Assembly (NCBI GenBank): GCA_025057975.1
Contig: JANWUV010000010.1
Coordinates: forward strand, 1 to 64,000
Origin: Chloracidobacterium sp.
Lineage (GTDB): Bacteria; Acidobacteriota; Blastocatellia; Chloracidobacteriales; Chloracidobacteriaceae
Direction of reading: 5' to 3'
DNA length: 64,000 bases
Below, in pieces: positions 16,768 through 25,561 of this stretch. Both the position numbers and the translations under genes were made by a program. A model generated the notes under the pieces. It ran no database searches. It was given only the letters and a program-made list of their open reading frames with translations, and was not told where the DNA came from. Every line of letters starts with the position of its first letter. The first letter of the stretch is position 1.

Positions 16768-19101
16768 ATGCGACGCTCCCGCACGATGAGTGGTACGTTT
16801 GCCCGCCGCTTTGCTTGCTTCTCTGGCAGGCGCCGGATATTGGCGTGCTGGTTGGTGTTGTGCCTGATTAGCTCAAGCCTATCGGCGGCGGCGCAGGTGA
16901 CGCGCCCACGACGGGTCGCCGAACCGGCGTCGGCTGCGCCGCCGTCGCCTGTGACAAAAAACACGCCGCCGAAGCTGGAAACCGAGCCGGAAATTCGGAT
17001 CGCTCTGGCGACCAACGCCGACTTCGCTACGGTGACGTGCGACGGCACGATGTCCGTTCTGGACGCCGCAACAAGTGAGCCTCTGCCCATCAACGCACGG
17101 AAGGCGACCGTTCAGCTTGAATTTGCGCCGCCCAAAGGCGCTGAACGCTACCGGGTGGAAGTCGCCGCGTTCAAAACCCGTACAGCGGCGGAGGAAGCGA
17201 TGGCGCGGTTACGTGAGCGCGTCCCCGGCCCCGTCGTGACGCGCTACGACGCACGCGAGAAGAGCTACGTCGTAGTCGTCGGTGACTGCGCCGCGCCGGA
17301 AGACGCCGAAGCGCTGATGGTGAGCGTCGTCAACGCCGGTTTTCGTCGTCCGGTCGTGACGCGGGACGCGCCCTCATCTCCGGCCGGCTCGCCGACGCCG
17401 CGCCTTGGCGTGACGGCCGACGGCGGGGAATCACTGCTGCGCGGCGCGCAATCCTGCACCTTCGTCGCGCTCGATGAAGATCGCGCGCCGCTCAAGTTCG
17501 GCGGACAGTCCTACCGGGGACGGATTGAGGTTTTTCTCAACCGGCGCGGTCGCCTGACGGTCGTCAACGTCGTACCGGTGGAAGCCTACCTGCGGGGCGT
17601 CGTGCCGAATGAGCTGTCGCCGACGGTGTTTTCCAATCTGGAGGCGCTCAAGGCGCAGGCGATTGCGGCGCGCACCTACGCGCTGAAGAATCGCGGCAAG
17701 TACGCGGCGGAAGGCTACGACTTGTTGCCGACGGCGGCCTCGCAGGTGTATCGCGGGCAAGGGTCGGAGCATCCGCTCTCCGACCGCGCCGTACTGGAGA
17801 CGCGCGGCGTCGTCGCCACGTACCACGGCGAGCCGATTGACGCGCTCTACACCTCGACTTCCGGCGGGCGGACGGAAAGCTCGGAGTACGTCTTCGGCTC
17901 GCCGCAGCCGTACCTCAAAAGCGTCCTTGTCGCGCCGCAAACGCGGGCGTCGCGCTGGGTAACGTCAACCCGGTCGTGGGAGGGGCGGCGCAACTTGGAA
18001 CCGCGGCTTCCGGCGCGGGACTGGGCGCTGCTGACCGTCGCCGGATTTCCGCTGCCGGAGCGTCTGACGGCGGCGTACTGCGAAGCTCCGGCGACCGTCC
18101 GTGAAGTTACACTTTGGCTCAATACGGCGGCGCGGCTGGCGCAGACCGGCGCGGGAGAGCGGGCGACCGGCGATGTTTTGCGGCTCGGCGGTTTTGCGCA
18201 GGCGTTGGCGGCGGCGCTCTACGGCGCGGAATCGCCGACGCGCCTAGTGACGCCGGAAGACGCGCGCTACTGGCTGGGGACTGAAGCGGAGCGGTTTCGA
18301 CCTGAAGAACGACCGGCGCTGGCGTATTTCGTTCGGGAGCAGGCGTTGCGTCCGACGCTGTTGTTAGCGGGCGATCGTCCGTTGACGCGCGGCGCAGCGC
18401 TCGGCTGGCTGGCGCGCGCGCTGGCGGGACGCGGATTGCCGCCGTTGCAGAGCGGGAGAGCGCGTCCCTACGATGGGAAGACGCTGACGTTGCGGATGGG
18501 AAACGGCAAGGACGATCAAAGCTGGACGGTCGCGCCGGACGTGTTTTTGTTTCGGAATTTCGGCGGCGAGTGTCTGCCGGTTGAACGGTTGGAAATCATC
18601 GGCGGCGAACAGGTGCGGTTGTACGCCGACGCGGACAATCGTGTGCGGTATCTCGAAGTGACGCCGGTGATGAACGGCGCGACCAGCGACCGCTCGTCGC
18701 AGTTTTCGTGGTGGGATGTACGGCTGACGGCGGCGGAGTTACAGACGCAGTTGGCCAAAGCCGGCGTCAATGTCGGCGAAGTTCGGGAGCTGACGGCGCT
18801 TGCGCGCGGGGATTCGGGGCGCGTGGCGCGACTGCGCGTTGTGGGAACGCGCGGGACGAGTGAGTTGACGGGGCTGAAGATTCGGTCGGCGCTGGGACTG
18901 CGTGAAAACCTGTTCGTCGTCATCCGCGAATGGGACGCCGCCGGCCGGTTGGTCGGCGTCAGATTCATTGGGCGCGGCTGGGGGCATGGCGTCGGCATGT
19001 GTCAGGTCGGGGCGTACGGGCTGGCGGTCGAGGGCTACACGCACGAACGCATTCTGAAGCATTTCTACACGGGGATAACGCTGACGCGGCTGTATCCGTG
19101 A
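16768..19101 (+). CDS. Exported SpoIID/LytB-domain protein with SPOR-like part
   Basis: This is a protein of about 777 residues. The frame is open from a TTG at 16714; the ATG at 16768 is chosen because it gives a normal signal peptide (basic start, then ILACWLVLCLISSSLSAAAQ), although no clear ribosome site is visible. A SPOR-like repeat (about residues 125-200, YRVEVAAFKTRTAAEEAMAR) suggests peptidoglycan binding. The SpoIID domain follows at about 250-400 (VPVEAYLRGVVPNELSP, LKAQAIAARTYAL, STSGGRTESSEYVF). The closing motif GRGWGHGVGMCQVGAYGLA comes only at about 735-755. In sporulation SpoIID cuts stem-less glycan strands; LytB-type relatives modify amidase action. About 320 residues of unknown fold lie between the two conserved parts. 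Confidence 0.82.
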   Translation: MRRSRTMSGTFARRFACFSGRRRILACWLVLCLISSSLSAAAQVTRPRRVAEPASAAPPSPVTKNTPPKLETEPEIRIALATNADFATVTCDGTMSVLDAATSEPLPINARKATVQLEFAPPKGAERYRVEVAAFKTRTAAEEAMARLRERVPGPVVTRYDAREKSYVVVVGDCAAPEDAEALMVSVVNAGFRRPVVTRDAPSSPAGSPTPRLGVTADGGESLLRGAQSCTFVALDEDRAPLKFGGQSYRGRIEVFLNRRGRLTVVNVVPVEAYLRGVVPNELSPTVFSNLEALKAQAIAARTYALKNRGKYAAEGYDLLPTAASQVYRGQGSEHPLSDRAVLETRGVVATYHGEPIDALYTSTSGGRTESSEYVFGSPQPYLKSVLVAPQTRASRWVTSTRSWEGRRNLEPRLPARDWALLTVAGFPLPERLTAAYCEAPATVREVTLWLNTAARLAQTGAGERATGDVLRLGGFAQALAAALYGAESPTRLVTPEDARYWLGTEAERFRPEERPALAYFVREQALRPTLLLAGDRPLTRGAALGWLARALAGRGLPPLQSGRARPYDGKTLTLRMGNGKDDQSWTVAPDVFLFRNFGGECLPVERLEIIGGEQVRLYADADNRVRYLEVTPVMNGATSDRSSQFSWWDVRLTAAELQTQLAKAGVNVGEVRELTALARGDSGRVARLRVVGTRGTSELTGLKIRSALGLRENLFVVIREWDAAGRLVGVRFIGRGWGHGVGMCQVGAYGLAVEGYTHERILKHFYTGITLTRLYP

Positions 19102-19168
19102 CGCTTCCAGCGTCAAGGCGCGGCAATGCGGAGAAGCAAATTCGCTTGACGGTGAGGTAAGCGACCCC

Positions 19169-19900
19169 ATGGGCGCATGGTGGGATTGGCCTGCTTGGAA
19201 ACTGTTGGGTGTCGTCGTCTTGGGGGTCGGTCTGGCGCAACGCCGACCGACCGGCCCCGTCGTCCTCGTCGCCGGACTCGTCACGGCTGGACTCGCAGGT
19301 CTGCCGCTGGTCGGCGGCGGTGCGCGGCCCGGCATCCTCGACACGCTCGGCAAAGCCTTCGTTGAAAACCGCGTCATTACGCTCTACCTGCTCACCTTGC
19401 CCGCCATTGGTCTCGCCGAACGGATGGGGCTGCACACCGTCATGGCGCGGATGATGGGACGGCTGACCGGCGTTTCGCTGTCGTGGATTTTGGTCGGCTT
19501 CCAAGCAACGCGCGTCGCCATGGGCGCGTTGGGTCTGCGGTTGCAAGGCCACGTTGCCTTTGGTCGGCCAATTGTCGCGCCGATGGCGGCGGCGGCGCTG
19601 CCGCAACCATCCCCGGCGCACGAAGCCGACGCCAAGGCTGCAGTCGCGGCGGCTGAAAACTATGGCAACTTTTTCGGCCAGAACCTGTTCCCGGCTTCCG
19701 CCGGCTGCCTGCTTGTCGCAGGCGTCATGAAAGGCGCAGGCTATCCGGTGGATGTCGTGAAGCTGTCGCTCTGCGCCATCCCCATCGTGATGGTGTCGCT
19801 TGGGCTGGCGGCCGTACAGTTCATCCGGCTCGAACACCGACTCCGGCGCGCAAGCGCCCGGCCGACCGAGCAGCAGGCCGGAGATGTACGCCATGGCTGA
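19169..19900 (+). CDS. DUF969-family membrane protein
   Basis: This 243-residue inner-membrane protein has about six hydrophobic segments. It contains QNLFPASAGCLLVAGVMKGAG and an ENYGNFFGQ stretch, features of DUF969. DUF969 and DUF979 proteins are normally encoded side by side, as here, and are thought to form one two-part transporter. From memory, their genes are often found near pyroglutamyl-peptidase or 5-oxoprolinase genes, which points to 5-oxoproline or a similar acid as cargo; this is inference. The gene follows the SpoIID gene after 67 bases and overlaps the DUF979 gene by 8 bases. Confidence 0.75.
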   Translation: MGAWWDWPAWKLLGVVVLGVGLAQRRPTGPVVLVAGLVTAGLAGLPLVGGGARPGILDTLGKAFVENRVITLYLLTLPAIGLAERMGLHTVMARMMGRLTGVSLSWILVGFQATRVAMGALGLRLQGHVAFGRPIVAPMAAAALPQPSPAHEADAKAAVAAAENYGNFFGQNLFPASAGCLLVAGVMKGAGYPVDVVKLSLCAIPIVMVSLGLAAVQFIRLEHRLRRASARPTEQQAGDVRHG

Positions 19901-20855
19901 GGGGGCGTCGCTCGTCGCCCGCGTCGTCGCCCATCCGGCGACGCTGGAAGTCGCCTTTGTGTTGATTAGCGCGTTGCTGTGGGGGTACGCCGTTCAGGTC
20001 GTCCGTGACCGGCGGCGTGCAAGGCGTTGGTTGGCAGCAATGTACTGGTTTTTGCTCGGTCTGCTGTTCGGCTTCGGCGCTTGGCTGCCCCACTGGCTTG
20101 CCGGATTGTGCGTCGTGGCGTTGGTTGGGATTGAAGCGGCGGGCGGCGTCCGCATGCAGGCGACGCCCACGCCGTCCGGCGACCCGGCCGCGCCGGGCTT
20201 CCGTGCTCTGTGGCCTGTGCTGACCATTCCGGCCGTCACCTTCGCCGTCGCCGGTCTTGCGGCGCTCTCCGGCGGTGATGTCGGACGCGGCGCCGTCGTC
20301 GGGCTGGCGGTCGGCGGCGTTGTGGCGGCCGGCGTGGCGCTGGCGGCGGGCGACTTTTCAGGACAAACCGCCCTTGACGCCGGTCGCCGCCTGACCGAGG
20401 ACATCGGCCCGCTGCACCTGTTGCCCCAACTGCTGGCGTCGCTGGGTCTGCTGTTTACGGCCGCAGGCGTGGGCAACCTGCTTGCGGACGTTGTCGGAGG
20501 CGTTGTCCCACGCGGTAGCGCGCTGGGCGCCGCCGCCGCGTACTTCCTCAGCATGACGCTGTTTACGGCGCTCGTCGGCAATTCCTTCGCCGCCTTTTCC
20601 GTCATCACGACCGGCGTCGGCGTCCCGCTGGTTATTGCGCCCTTTGGGCTTGATCCCGCATTTGTCGCCATGTTGGGACTGACGGCTGGGAGTTGCGGAA
20701 CGCTCTGCACCCCAATGGCGGCCAACTTTAACTTGCTCCCGGTCGGGCTGTACGGCCTTGCCGACAACTACGCCGTCATTCGTTTACAGTGGCGATTGGC
20801 GGCCGTACTGTGGGCGGCGCACATCGTCGTTTTCAGTCTCTTTGTGTTGTCTTAG
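19893..20855 (+). CDS. DUF979-family membrane protein
   Basis: This is a 320-residue protein with about eight hydrophobic segments. The ATG at 19893 is chosen because GGAG lies 9 bases upstream, within the end of the DUF969 gene; the frame is open further up, but that part is Pro/Ser-rich and non-hydrophobic. Conserved-looking stretches are GNSFAAFSVITTGVGVPL and GSCGTLCTPMAANFNLLPVGL, as in DUF979. It should work with the DUF969 protein as a permease pair. Its 3' end overlaps, tail to tail, the last 23 bases of the PxpC-like gene on the other strand. Confidence 0.75.
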   Translation: MAEGASLVARVVAHPATLEVAFVLISALLWGYAVQVVRDRRRARRWLAAMYWFLLGLLFGFGAWLPHWLAGLCVVALVGIEAAGGVRMQATPTPSGDPAAPGFRALWPVLTIPAVTFAVAGLAALSGGDVGRGAVVGLAVGGVVAAGVALAAGDFSGQTALDAGRRLTEDIGPLHLLPQLLASLGLLFTAAGVGNLLADVVGGVVPRGSALGAAAAYFLSMTLFTALVGNSFAAFSVITTGVGVPLVIAPFGLDPAFVAMLGLTAGSCGTLCTPMAANFNLLPVGLYGLADNYAVIRLQWRLAAVLWAAHIVVFSLFVLS

Positions 20856-21807
20856 TAAGAGCTACGGCAGCGGTTAGTTTTGCGAGTCCTCGCCGGAGCG
20901 CCGTTGCGGCACGCTCGGCCTCCGCGATGGTTGTCGGTTGAAAGTGAACCGTCGCGCCAAGCGGACGCTGCACAAAATCCGGTAGGTCAGCGGCGATGAC
21001 AAAGGCTGCGCGCGGATAGCCGCCGACAGTGTGCGCGTCCGCCAACAGCACTGTCGGGCGACCGTCGGGCGGAAGCTGAATGACGCCGCAGGCGACAGCC
21101 GACGAGACAAGTTCCAGCGGTTCAGCTAAGCGCAGCCGCGCGCCTTCCAGTCGAGTCGCCATGCGGTTGGAAGCTGCGCCGACCGTGAATGCTTCCGTGA
21201 AAAAACGCGCTCGGTCGTCCGGCGCAAGACGGTTGAATTCCGGCCCCGGTACGACGCGAATCGGACGCACAACGCCCCGCGCGTACGCTGGCAACGCCGT
21301 TGGAGCCAACGCTGCATCGTCGGTCAGCGCCGGGAGGCAAGGCGGCAGCGGCAGCACATCGCCGGCCCGAAGCGGACGGCCAAGCAGGCCGTCCAGCCCG
21401 GCAAAGGGCGTCATAGCGGCGCTGCCGAACCAGCGTGGCGTCGCCAACCCACCGCCCGCAAAGGCCAGATACGCCCAACGACCATAGCGTGGTTTACCGA
21501 AGCTGAGTTGTTGCCCTGACCGCACACGATGCCGTCGCCAGTTGGCCAGTGGGCGTCCATCCAGCGTCGGGCTGAAATCCGCGCCGCCGAGGGCAATGAA
21601 CGTCTCTTGTGCGAACCGCAGACGCGGAGCAGGGAAATGGATTTCCAGCACTGGCGACTCCGGTGCGTTGCCCACCAGAAGGTTGGCGATGGCCGCCGCC
21701 GGGTAATCCAGAACGCCGCCCGGCGCGACACCCAAACGACGTAAGCCGGGGCGTCCGGCGTCCTGAACGGAGGCATATAATCCGGCTTCCAAAACGTAAA
21801 TCCCCAC
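20833..21807 (-). CDS. Biotin-dependent carboxylase family protein (PxpC/KipA-like)
   Basis: This 324-residue protein reads IYVLEAGLYASVQDAGRPG at the start, GVAPGGVLDYPAAAIANLLVGN, LEIHFPAPRLRF, and near the end QLPPDGRPTVLLADAHTVGGYP, all characteristic of the KipA/PxpC family. PxpC is one of three subunits (PxpA, B, C) of the bacterial ATP-dependent 5-oxoprolinase. The PxpA and PxpB genes are not in the window. The frame runs up to 21900, into the ispD 3' end, but homology begins only near the GTG at 21807. It follows ispD on the same strand and may be co-transcribed with it. The tail-to-tail DUF969/DUF979 pair supports an oxoproline link. Confidence 0.82.
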   Translation of the reverse strand: MGIYVLEAGLYASVQDAGRPGLRRLGVAPGGVLDYPAAAIANLLVGNAPESPVLEIHFPAPRLRFAQETFIALGGADFSPTLDGRPLANWRRHRVRSGQQLSFGKPRYGRWAYLAFAGGGLATPRWFGSAAMTPFAGLDGLLGRPLRAGDVLPLPPCLPALTDDAALAPTALPAYARGVVRPIRVVPGPEFNRLAPDDRARFFTEAFTVGAASNRMATRLEGARLRLAEPLELVSSAVACGVIQLPPDGRPTVLLADAHTVGGYPRAAFVIAADLPDFVQRPLGATVHFQPTTIAEAERAATALRRGLAKLTAAVALTKTTQRD

Positions 21808-21875
21808 AGAACTGACAGCGGAGCTGTTAAGTCTGCGCAATGCCCACACCGTTTTTGTTGGCGGCTGCGTCAACC

Positions 21876-22565
21876 TCAAGCTTGCCGCCGCTGCCGCCAA
21901 AGGAAGTCGGCCAGCGGCAGGTCGTCCGGGTGCGTAATTTTCAAGTTCCAGCGTGGTCCTGGCACAATCCGCACTGGTACGCCCAGCCGCTCAACCAGCA
22001 TCGCGTCATCGGTCGCTTGAAATCCCTCTGCTGCGGCGCGCGCATGGGCTTCCCGCAACAGTTCTGCCTCGAACGCCTGCGGCGTCTGGACAGCGTAGAG
22101 CGTCAGGCGCGGTGGAGTTTCATAAGCCAGCCCATCCCGAACGATTTTGATGGTATCAGTCGCCGGATATCCGACAACGGCGGCTCGGTCGGCGCGGGCG
22201 GCGGCAATGGTCGCCGTTACTAAAGCGGTCGTCGCAAAGGGGCGCACCGCGTCGTGGACAACAACAACCGTAGCAGTAGTTGATACAGCAGCCAGCGCCA
22301 GCCGAACCGAATCTTGCCGCTCCGCGCCGCCCGTCACCGCAGTGATTGGCTTTTCGACGGGGAATTGCATCAGAAGCGCGTCAAAATCGGCGCGCGCTGC
22401 ACCGGGCAACGCGACCACGATGTCGCTAATGTCGGGACATGCCGCCAACTGACGCAAGGTGTGAATAATGATGGGGCAGCCGGCGAGTTCAAGAAACTGT
22501 TTCGGCCGGTCAGCCCTAAAGCGCGTCCCGACGCCGCCGGCCGGAACAATCGCCACAGCCGTCAT
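21876..22565 (-). CDS. ispD: 2-C-methyl-D-erythritol 4-phosphate cytidylyltransferase
   Basis: IspD makes CDP-methylerythritol from CTP and methylerythritol phosphate, the third step of the non-mevalonate isoprenoid pathway. The 229 residues show the nucleotidyltransferase loop [36 protein letters not shown] and [11 protein letters not shown]. Length is normal. Its start codon overlaps the stop of the upstream cytochrome P450 gene (ATGA), so the two are translationally coupled. No other isoprenoid-pathway gene is in the window. Confidence 0.94.
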   Translation of the reverse strand: MTAVAIVPAGGVGTRFRADRPKQFLELAGCPIIIHTLRQLAACPDISDIVVALPGAARADFDALLMQFPVEKPITAVTGGAERQDSVRLALAAVSTTATVVVVHDAVRPFATTALVTATIAAARADRAAVVGYPATDTIKIVRDGLAYETPPRLTLYAVQTPQAFEAELLREAHARAAAEGFQATDDAMLVERLGVPVRIVPGPRWNLKITHPDDLPLADFLWRQRRQA

Positions 22566-23908
22566 GCGCGGGCTTCAACAAGCATCGGCATTCCGTACTT
22601 GGGCCGCAGCGTAATGAGCGGCTCGGGTACGACACGCGCGCCCGGTACCAGCCGCAACCGCCACTTCTGCGCTATTGTCGCCAAAATCAGAACGCCTTCC
22701 ATCCATGCAAAACCCTCGCCAATACAGGCACGCGGGCCGCCGCCAAACGGGAAGTAGGCGAACTTCGGCCGTTTTTCCTTTTCCTCTGGCGTCCAGCGTT
22801 CGGGGATGAATCGCTCCGGCGCAGGATAAAAATCTGAGCGCCGGTGGACGACATACGGACTCATCAACACCAACGCCCGCGCCGGCAGCCGGTAGTTACC
22901 GATCGAGAACGCCTCCAGCGCGCGCCGTCCGAAGACCCACGCCGGTGGGTACAGGCGCATACTTTCAGCGAAAACCATTTCCGTGTACTTGAGCTTGCCG
23001 TAGTCGGCTGCGGTCGGCAGCCGGTCGCCGAGTACGGCGTCAACCTCCGCGTGCATTTTAGCTTCGGCTTCCGGGTGCTGCGACAGCAAGTACCATGTCC
23101 AGGTCAGGGCGTTGGCGGTGGTTTCGTGGCCGGCCAGAAAGATGGTCATTACTTCATCCCGAAGTTGCTCATCCGTCATCCCCGTGCCGTCGCCTTCTTC
23201 ATCCTGTGCAATGAGTAGCATCGAAAGTAAGTCGCCGCGATCCTCGTTTGAGCGGCGGCGCTCGGCGATGATGCGGTAAACCGTTTCATCCAGCCGCGCC
23301 CGCGCCGCACGGAAGCGATAGTTGAACGGCAGCGGCAGCTTCTCAATCAGCTCAAAGAACGGCAATGTCATTACAGCGGAAAACAACTCAATGGTCGTCG
23401 TCAGCGCTGCGCCGATTTCATCCGTTTCGCTTTTCACTTCGGCGTCGAAGAGCGTTTTGGCGACGACCCGCAGCGTCAGGCGCATCATTTCCTTGGCGAT
23501 GTCATGCTGTTCGCCAGGATGCCACTCATCGCGCATTTCAGCGGCGTACTGCGCCATGACGCGCGCGTACGTGGCGATGCGTTCGCGGTGAAAAGCCGGT
23601 TGCGACAACCGGCGCTGCCGTTTATGGAACTCACCCTCGCTGGTGAGCAGGCCGTTACCGAGAAACTTGCGCGCCCGCTGTAAGCCGCGTCCCTTGATGA
23701 AGTTCTTGTGATTGGTGACCAGAATTTCCCGAATGTAGTCGGGGTTGCTCACCATAAACACCCGCTCGCTGCCGAGGTGAAACTGAACGACATCGCCATA
23801 GCGACGGTACATCCCTTGCAGCAGGCGGAGGGCGTCGGTCCGAAAGCGATAGATGTTCGCGCCCGGCAGAGTGCGCGCTGCACGCGGAGCTTCAAGTTGG
23901 GCGATCAT
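22562..23908 (-). CDS. Cytochrome P450
   Basis: This 448-residue soluble heme monooxygenase has the I-helix oxygen-activation motif [12 protein letters not shown], the K-helix ExxR (AESMRLYPP), the PERF/PERW region (FIPERW) and the heme-binding loop [16 protein letters not shown] with Cys395 as axial ligand. No membrane anchor is seen. It resembles the bacterial group that includes fatty-acid and carotenoid hydroxylases; the substrate is not determinable by eye. It is coupled by a 4-base overlap to ispD, an isoprenoid-pathway gene, which makes an isoprenoid or carotenoid substrate worth considering. No dedicated reductase is adjacent; the 2Fe-2S protein gene at 42370 is 18 kb away. Confidence 0.92.
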   Translation of the reverse strand: MIAQLEAPRAARTLPGANIYRFRTDALRLLQGMYRRYGDVVQFHLGSERVFMVSNPDYIREILVTNHKNFIKGRGLQRARKFLGNGLLTSEGEFHKRQRRLSQPAFHRERIATYARVMAQYAAEMRDEWHPGEQHDIAKEMMRLTLRVVAKTLFDAEVKSETDEIGAALTTTIELFSAVMTLPFFELIEKLPLPFNYRFRAARARLDETVYRIIAERRRSNEDRGDLLSMLLIAQDEEGDGTGMTDEQLRDEVMTIFLAGHETTANALTWTWYLLSQHPEAEAKMHAEVDAVLGDRLPTAADYGKLKYTEMVFAESMRLYPPAWVFGRRALEAFSIGNYRLPARALVLMSPYVVHRRSDFYPAPERFIPERWTPEEKEKRPKFAYFPFGGGPRACIGEGFAWMEGVLILATIAQKWRLRLVPGARVVPEPLITLRPKYGMPMLVEARA

Positions 23909-24066
23909 GGCAGAGCGTCCTCAATCCATCGGGTTGAAGAAACAGTCAAACCTGGCGTCGCAATGGCGCGGCGGCACTTGCCGCGTAAGCCCGACGCCGT
24001 TGATTTTATCAGTGCAGTTTTAGCGCTTGGTGCGGCAGCGATGCAATCAAGAATGTGAACAGAAGT

Positions 24067-24885
24067 TCAGTTTTTGCCGGGTGGCGGCGTCCACCGCTTG
24101 CCCGTCCGGCGGACGATGAGCCGCGCCAGCTCAATGCCGCCGACGTAGCTGGTTGGCCTGAAGGTGACAGTCTGTCGCCGTCCAACCACGGTGTAGTCGG
24201 CGCGGCGACCATCCGCGCCCTGTAAGTTGACATATAGGTGCGTTACCTCCGACCACGGTAACGTCACTTGCCGCCACAAACCTTGATATTCCAAGTGAAG
24301 CGGCGTGATGGTGATATTAACGCGCGTCAGTCCCCAACCAAGTAGGAGCGCCAGCAGCCCAACTGGGATCAGCAGGACAGCGGCGACCACGCTGTCCAAC
24401 CACAGAGGTAGGAGTAGGCATAGGCCGCCAGCTGCGTAAGCCGGAAAACGCCACGCTGAACGCAGTGGAAACTCACAAACGCCTAGATAGTATGTCTCGC
24501 CCCCAACATTGCCGATCCATCGCTCAGTAGGGAGGTCAAAAGTCACGCGCAGGCGCGGGCCGCCAGGCCCAAACTCGATGTCGTCGCCGCTGGTGAGTGC
24601 CGCCCGCGTGATGGGACGGCCGTTGAGGCGCGTGCCGTTGGTGCTGCCTAAGTCTTCAATCCAGAAAGTTTGCCCGTCAAATACCAGTTGGGCGTGGCGA
24701 CCTGAGGCCTTTGTATCGTTGGGGTCTAGTTGAACCTCACACCGGTGGGAGCGCCCGATAAGGGCAGGGAAGCGGTGGATAAGCTGTCGCCGTCCAGCCA
24801 ACGCGCCGTGGAGATGCGTCACCGTTAGTGTGGCGGAAGCGGTTTCCGGAGCGGGAACGGGCGGTTCATTTGTCGTCGGCGTCAT
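24067..24885 (-). CDS. FHA-domain membrane protein
   Basis: This 272-residue protein has a forkhead-associated domain at about residues 20-115: ALIGRSHRCEVQL, DTKASGRHAQLVF, IEDLGSTNGTRLNG. Such domains bind phosphothreonine peptides. Two hydrophobic segments follow (FPAYAAGGLCLLLPLWL and VVAAVLLIPVGLLALLLGW), then a PH-like C-terminal part of strands. The FHA domain should face the cytoplasm and sense a Ser/Thr kinase product; no kinase is nearby. The ATG at 24885 lies inside the end of xseB, overlapping it by 20 bases. Confidence 0.8.
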   Translation of the reverse strand: MTPTTNEPPVPAPETASATLTVTHLHGALAGRRQLIHRFPALIGRSHRCEVQLDPNDTKASGRHAQLVFDGQTFWIEDLGSTNGTRLNGRPITRAALTSGDDIEFGPGGPRLRVTFDLPTERWIGNVGGETYYLGVCEFPLRSAWRFPAYAAGGLCLLLPLWLDSVVAAVLLIPVGLLALLLGWGLTRVNITITPLHLEYQGLWRQVTLPWSEVTHLYVNLQGADGRRADYTVVGRRQTVTFRPTSYVGGIELARLIVRRTGKRWTPPPGKN

Positions 24886-25129
24886 CGGCGGCGGGTGTGA
24901 AAGGGGCGATGACAAAGTCGCCGTCCGCTGATTTGAGGATGGTTTCAATCCGCTGCTCGGCGGCGGTCAGACGCTCTCGACATAATCGGGCCAGCATCAT
25001 ACCGCGCTCGAAGAGATCAAGCGAGGTCTCCAGTGGAAGTTGGCCGTCTTCCATCTGTTGGACAATCTGTTCAAGCTCTGCGAGCGCGGCTTCATAGCTG
25101 GGCGGTTCATTAGCTTTTTTAGCGGGCAT
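24866..25129 (-). CDS. xseB: Exodeoxyribonuclease VII small subunit
   Basis: This 87-residue protein has the XseB pattern: SYEAALAELEQIVQQMEDGQ, LPLETSLDLFERGMML and a helix ending AEQRIETIL. XseB binds several-fold to XseA to make exonuclease VII, which degrades single-stranded DNA in repair. The xseA gene is not in the window. The C-terminal tail is longer and more acidic (DDADDK) than usual. It starts 6 bases after the cytochrome c stop and overlaps the FHA gene. Confidence 0.88.
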   Translation of the reverse strand: MPAKKANEPPSYEAALAELEQIVQQMEDGQLPLETSLDLFERGMMLARLCRERLTAAEQRIETILKSADGDFVIAPFTPAADDADDK

Positions 25130-25135
25130 ACAGCG

Positions 25136-25483
25136 TCACAGCGTACGCAGGTAGGCAATCAAATCATTGAGTTCCTGAGTAGTGTATTTGCTCCCGAACC
25201 CCGGCATACCGCCGCCGCCTTTCTGAATCTGCGACCGAACGACAGCAACGGAAACCGGTCGGCCGGTGGCAGGCATTTTCTTCTCTCTAAAGAGACCTTT
25301 CAAACCGGGGCCGATGTTTTCAGCTTTGCTTGTAGCGCTGTGACAGGGGGCGCAGGTCTGGGCGAACAGTTCCCTACCTTTGGCGGCGTCACCGACGGTT
25401 TTGCCTTTTTGGGCAGCCGGCGCAACCCAACTTGCGGCCAGCGCGCCGACAAGCGTAGCAGTGAGTACGATGCGTTTGACCAT
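25136..25483 (-). CDS. Secreted class I c-type cytochrome
   Basis: This 115-residue protein has a signal peptide (IVLTATLVGALAASWVAPAAQ), the heme attachment site CAPCH, and a C-terminal methionine ligand in GGMPGF followed by the helix LNDLIAYLRTL. It is a small periplasmic electron carrier that would need the cytochrome c maturation system. The partner oxidase or reductase is unknown. It lies downstream of the Tat-type ferritin-like gene, with a terminator between, and 6 bases upstream of xseB. Confidence 0.9.
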   Translation of the reverse strand: MVKRIVLTATLVGALAASWVAPAAQKGKTVGDAAKGRELFAQTCAPCHSATSKAENIGPGLKGLFREKKMPATGRPVSVAVVRSQIQKGGGGMPGFGSKYTTQELNDLIAYLRTL

Positions 25484-25504
25484 GGCGGTGCGCTCCTAAT
25501 GAGG

Positions 25505-25537
25505 AAAAACCCCTGCCGCTCGCAGTGAGGACAGGGG
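25505..25537 (-). terminator. Rho-independent terminator after the ferritin-like gene
   Basis: Read on the minus strand, CCCCTG pairs with CAGGGG across a loop of about 16 bases and is followed directly by TTTTT. It lies 25 bases after the ferritin-like stop and 22 bases before the cytochrome c start, so it should separate the two transcripts or reduce read-through. Confidence 0.7.
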
Positions 25538-25561
25538 CTGAAGTTCAACACCAACAAGACT

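Noticed and set aside
16083-17093. Long open frame on the minus strand (336 residues)
   Set aside because: It overlaps the glycosyltransferase and SpoIID genes antisense. It has basic composition and no motif, so it is a shadow frame.
18965-19894. 309-residue open frame on the minus strand
   Set aside because: It runs antisense through the SpoIID end and the DUF969 gene. Its Gln/His/Arg-rich translation is typical of a shadow frame.
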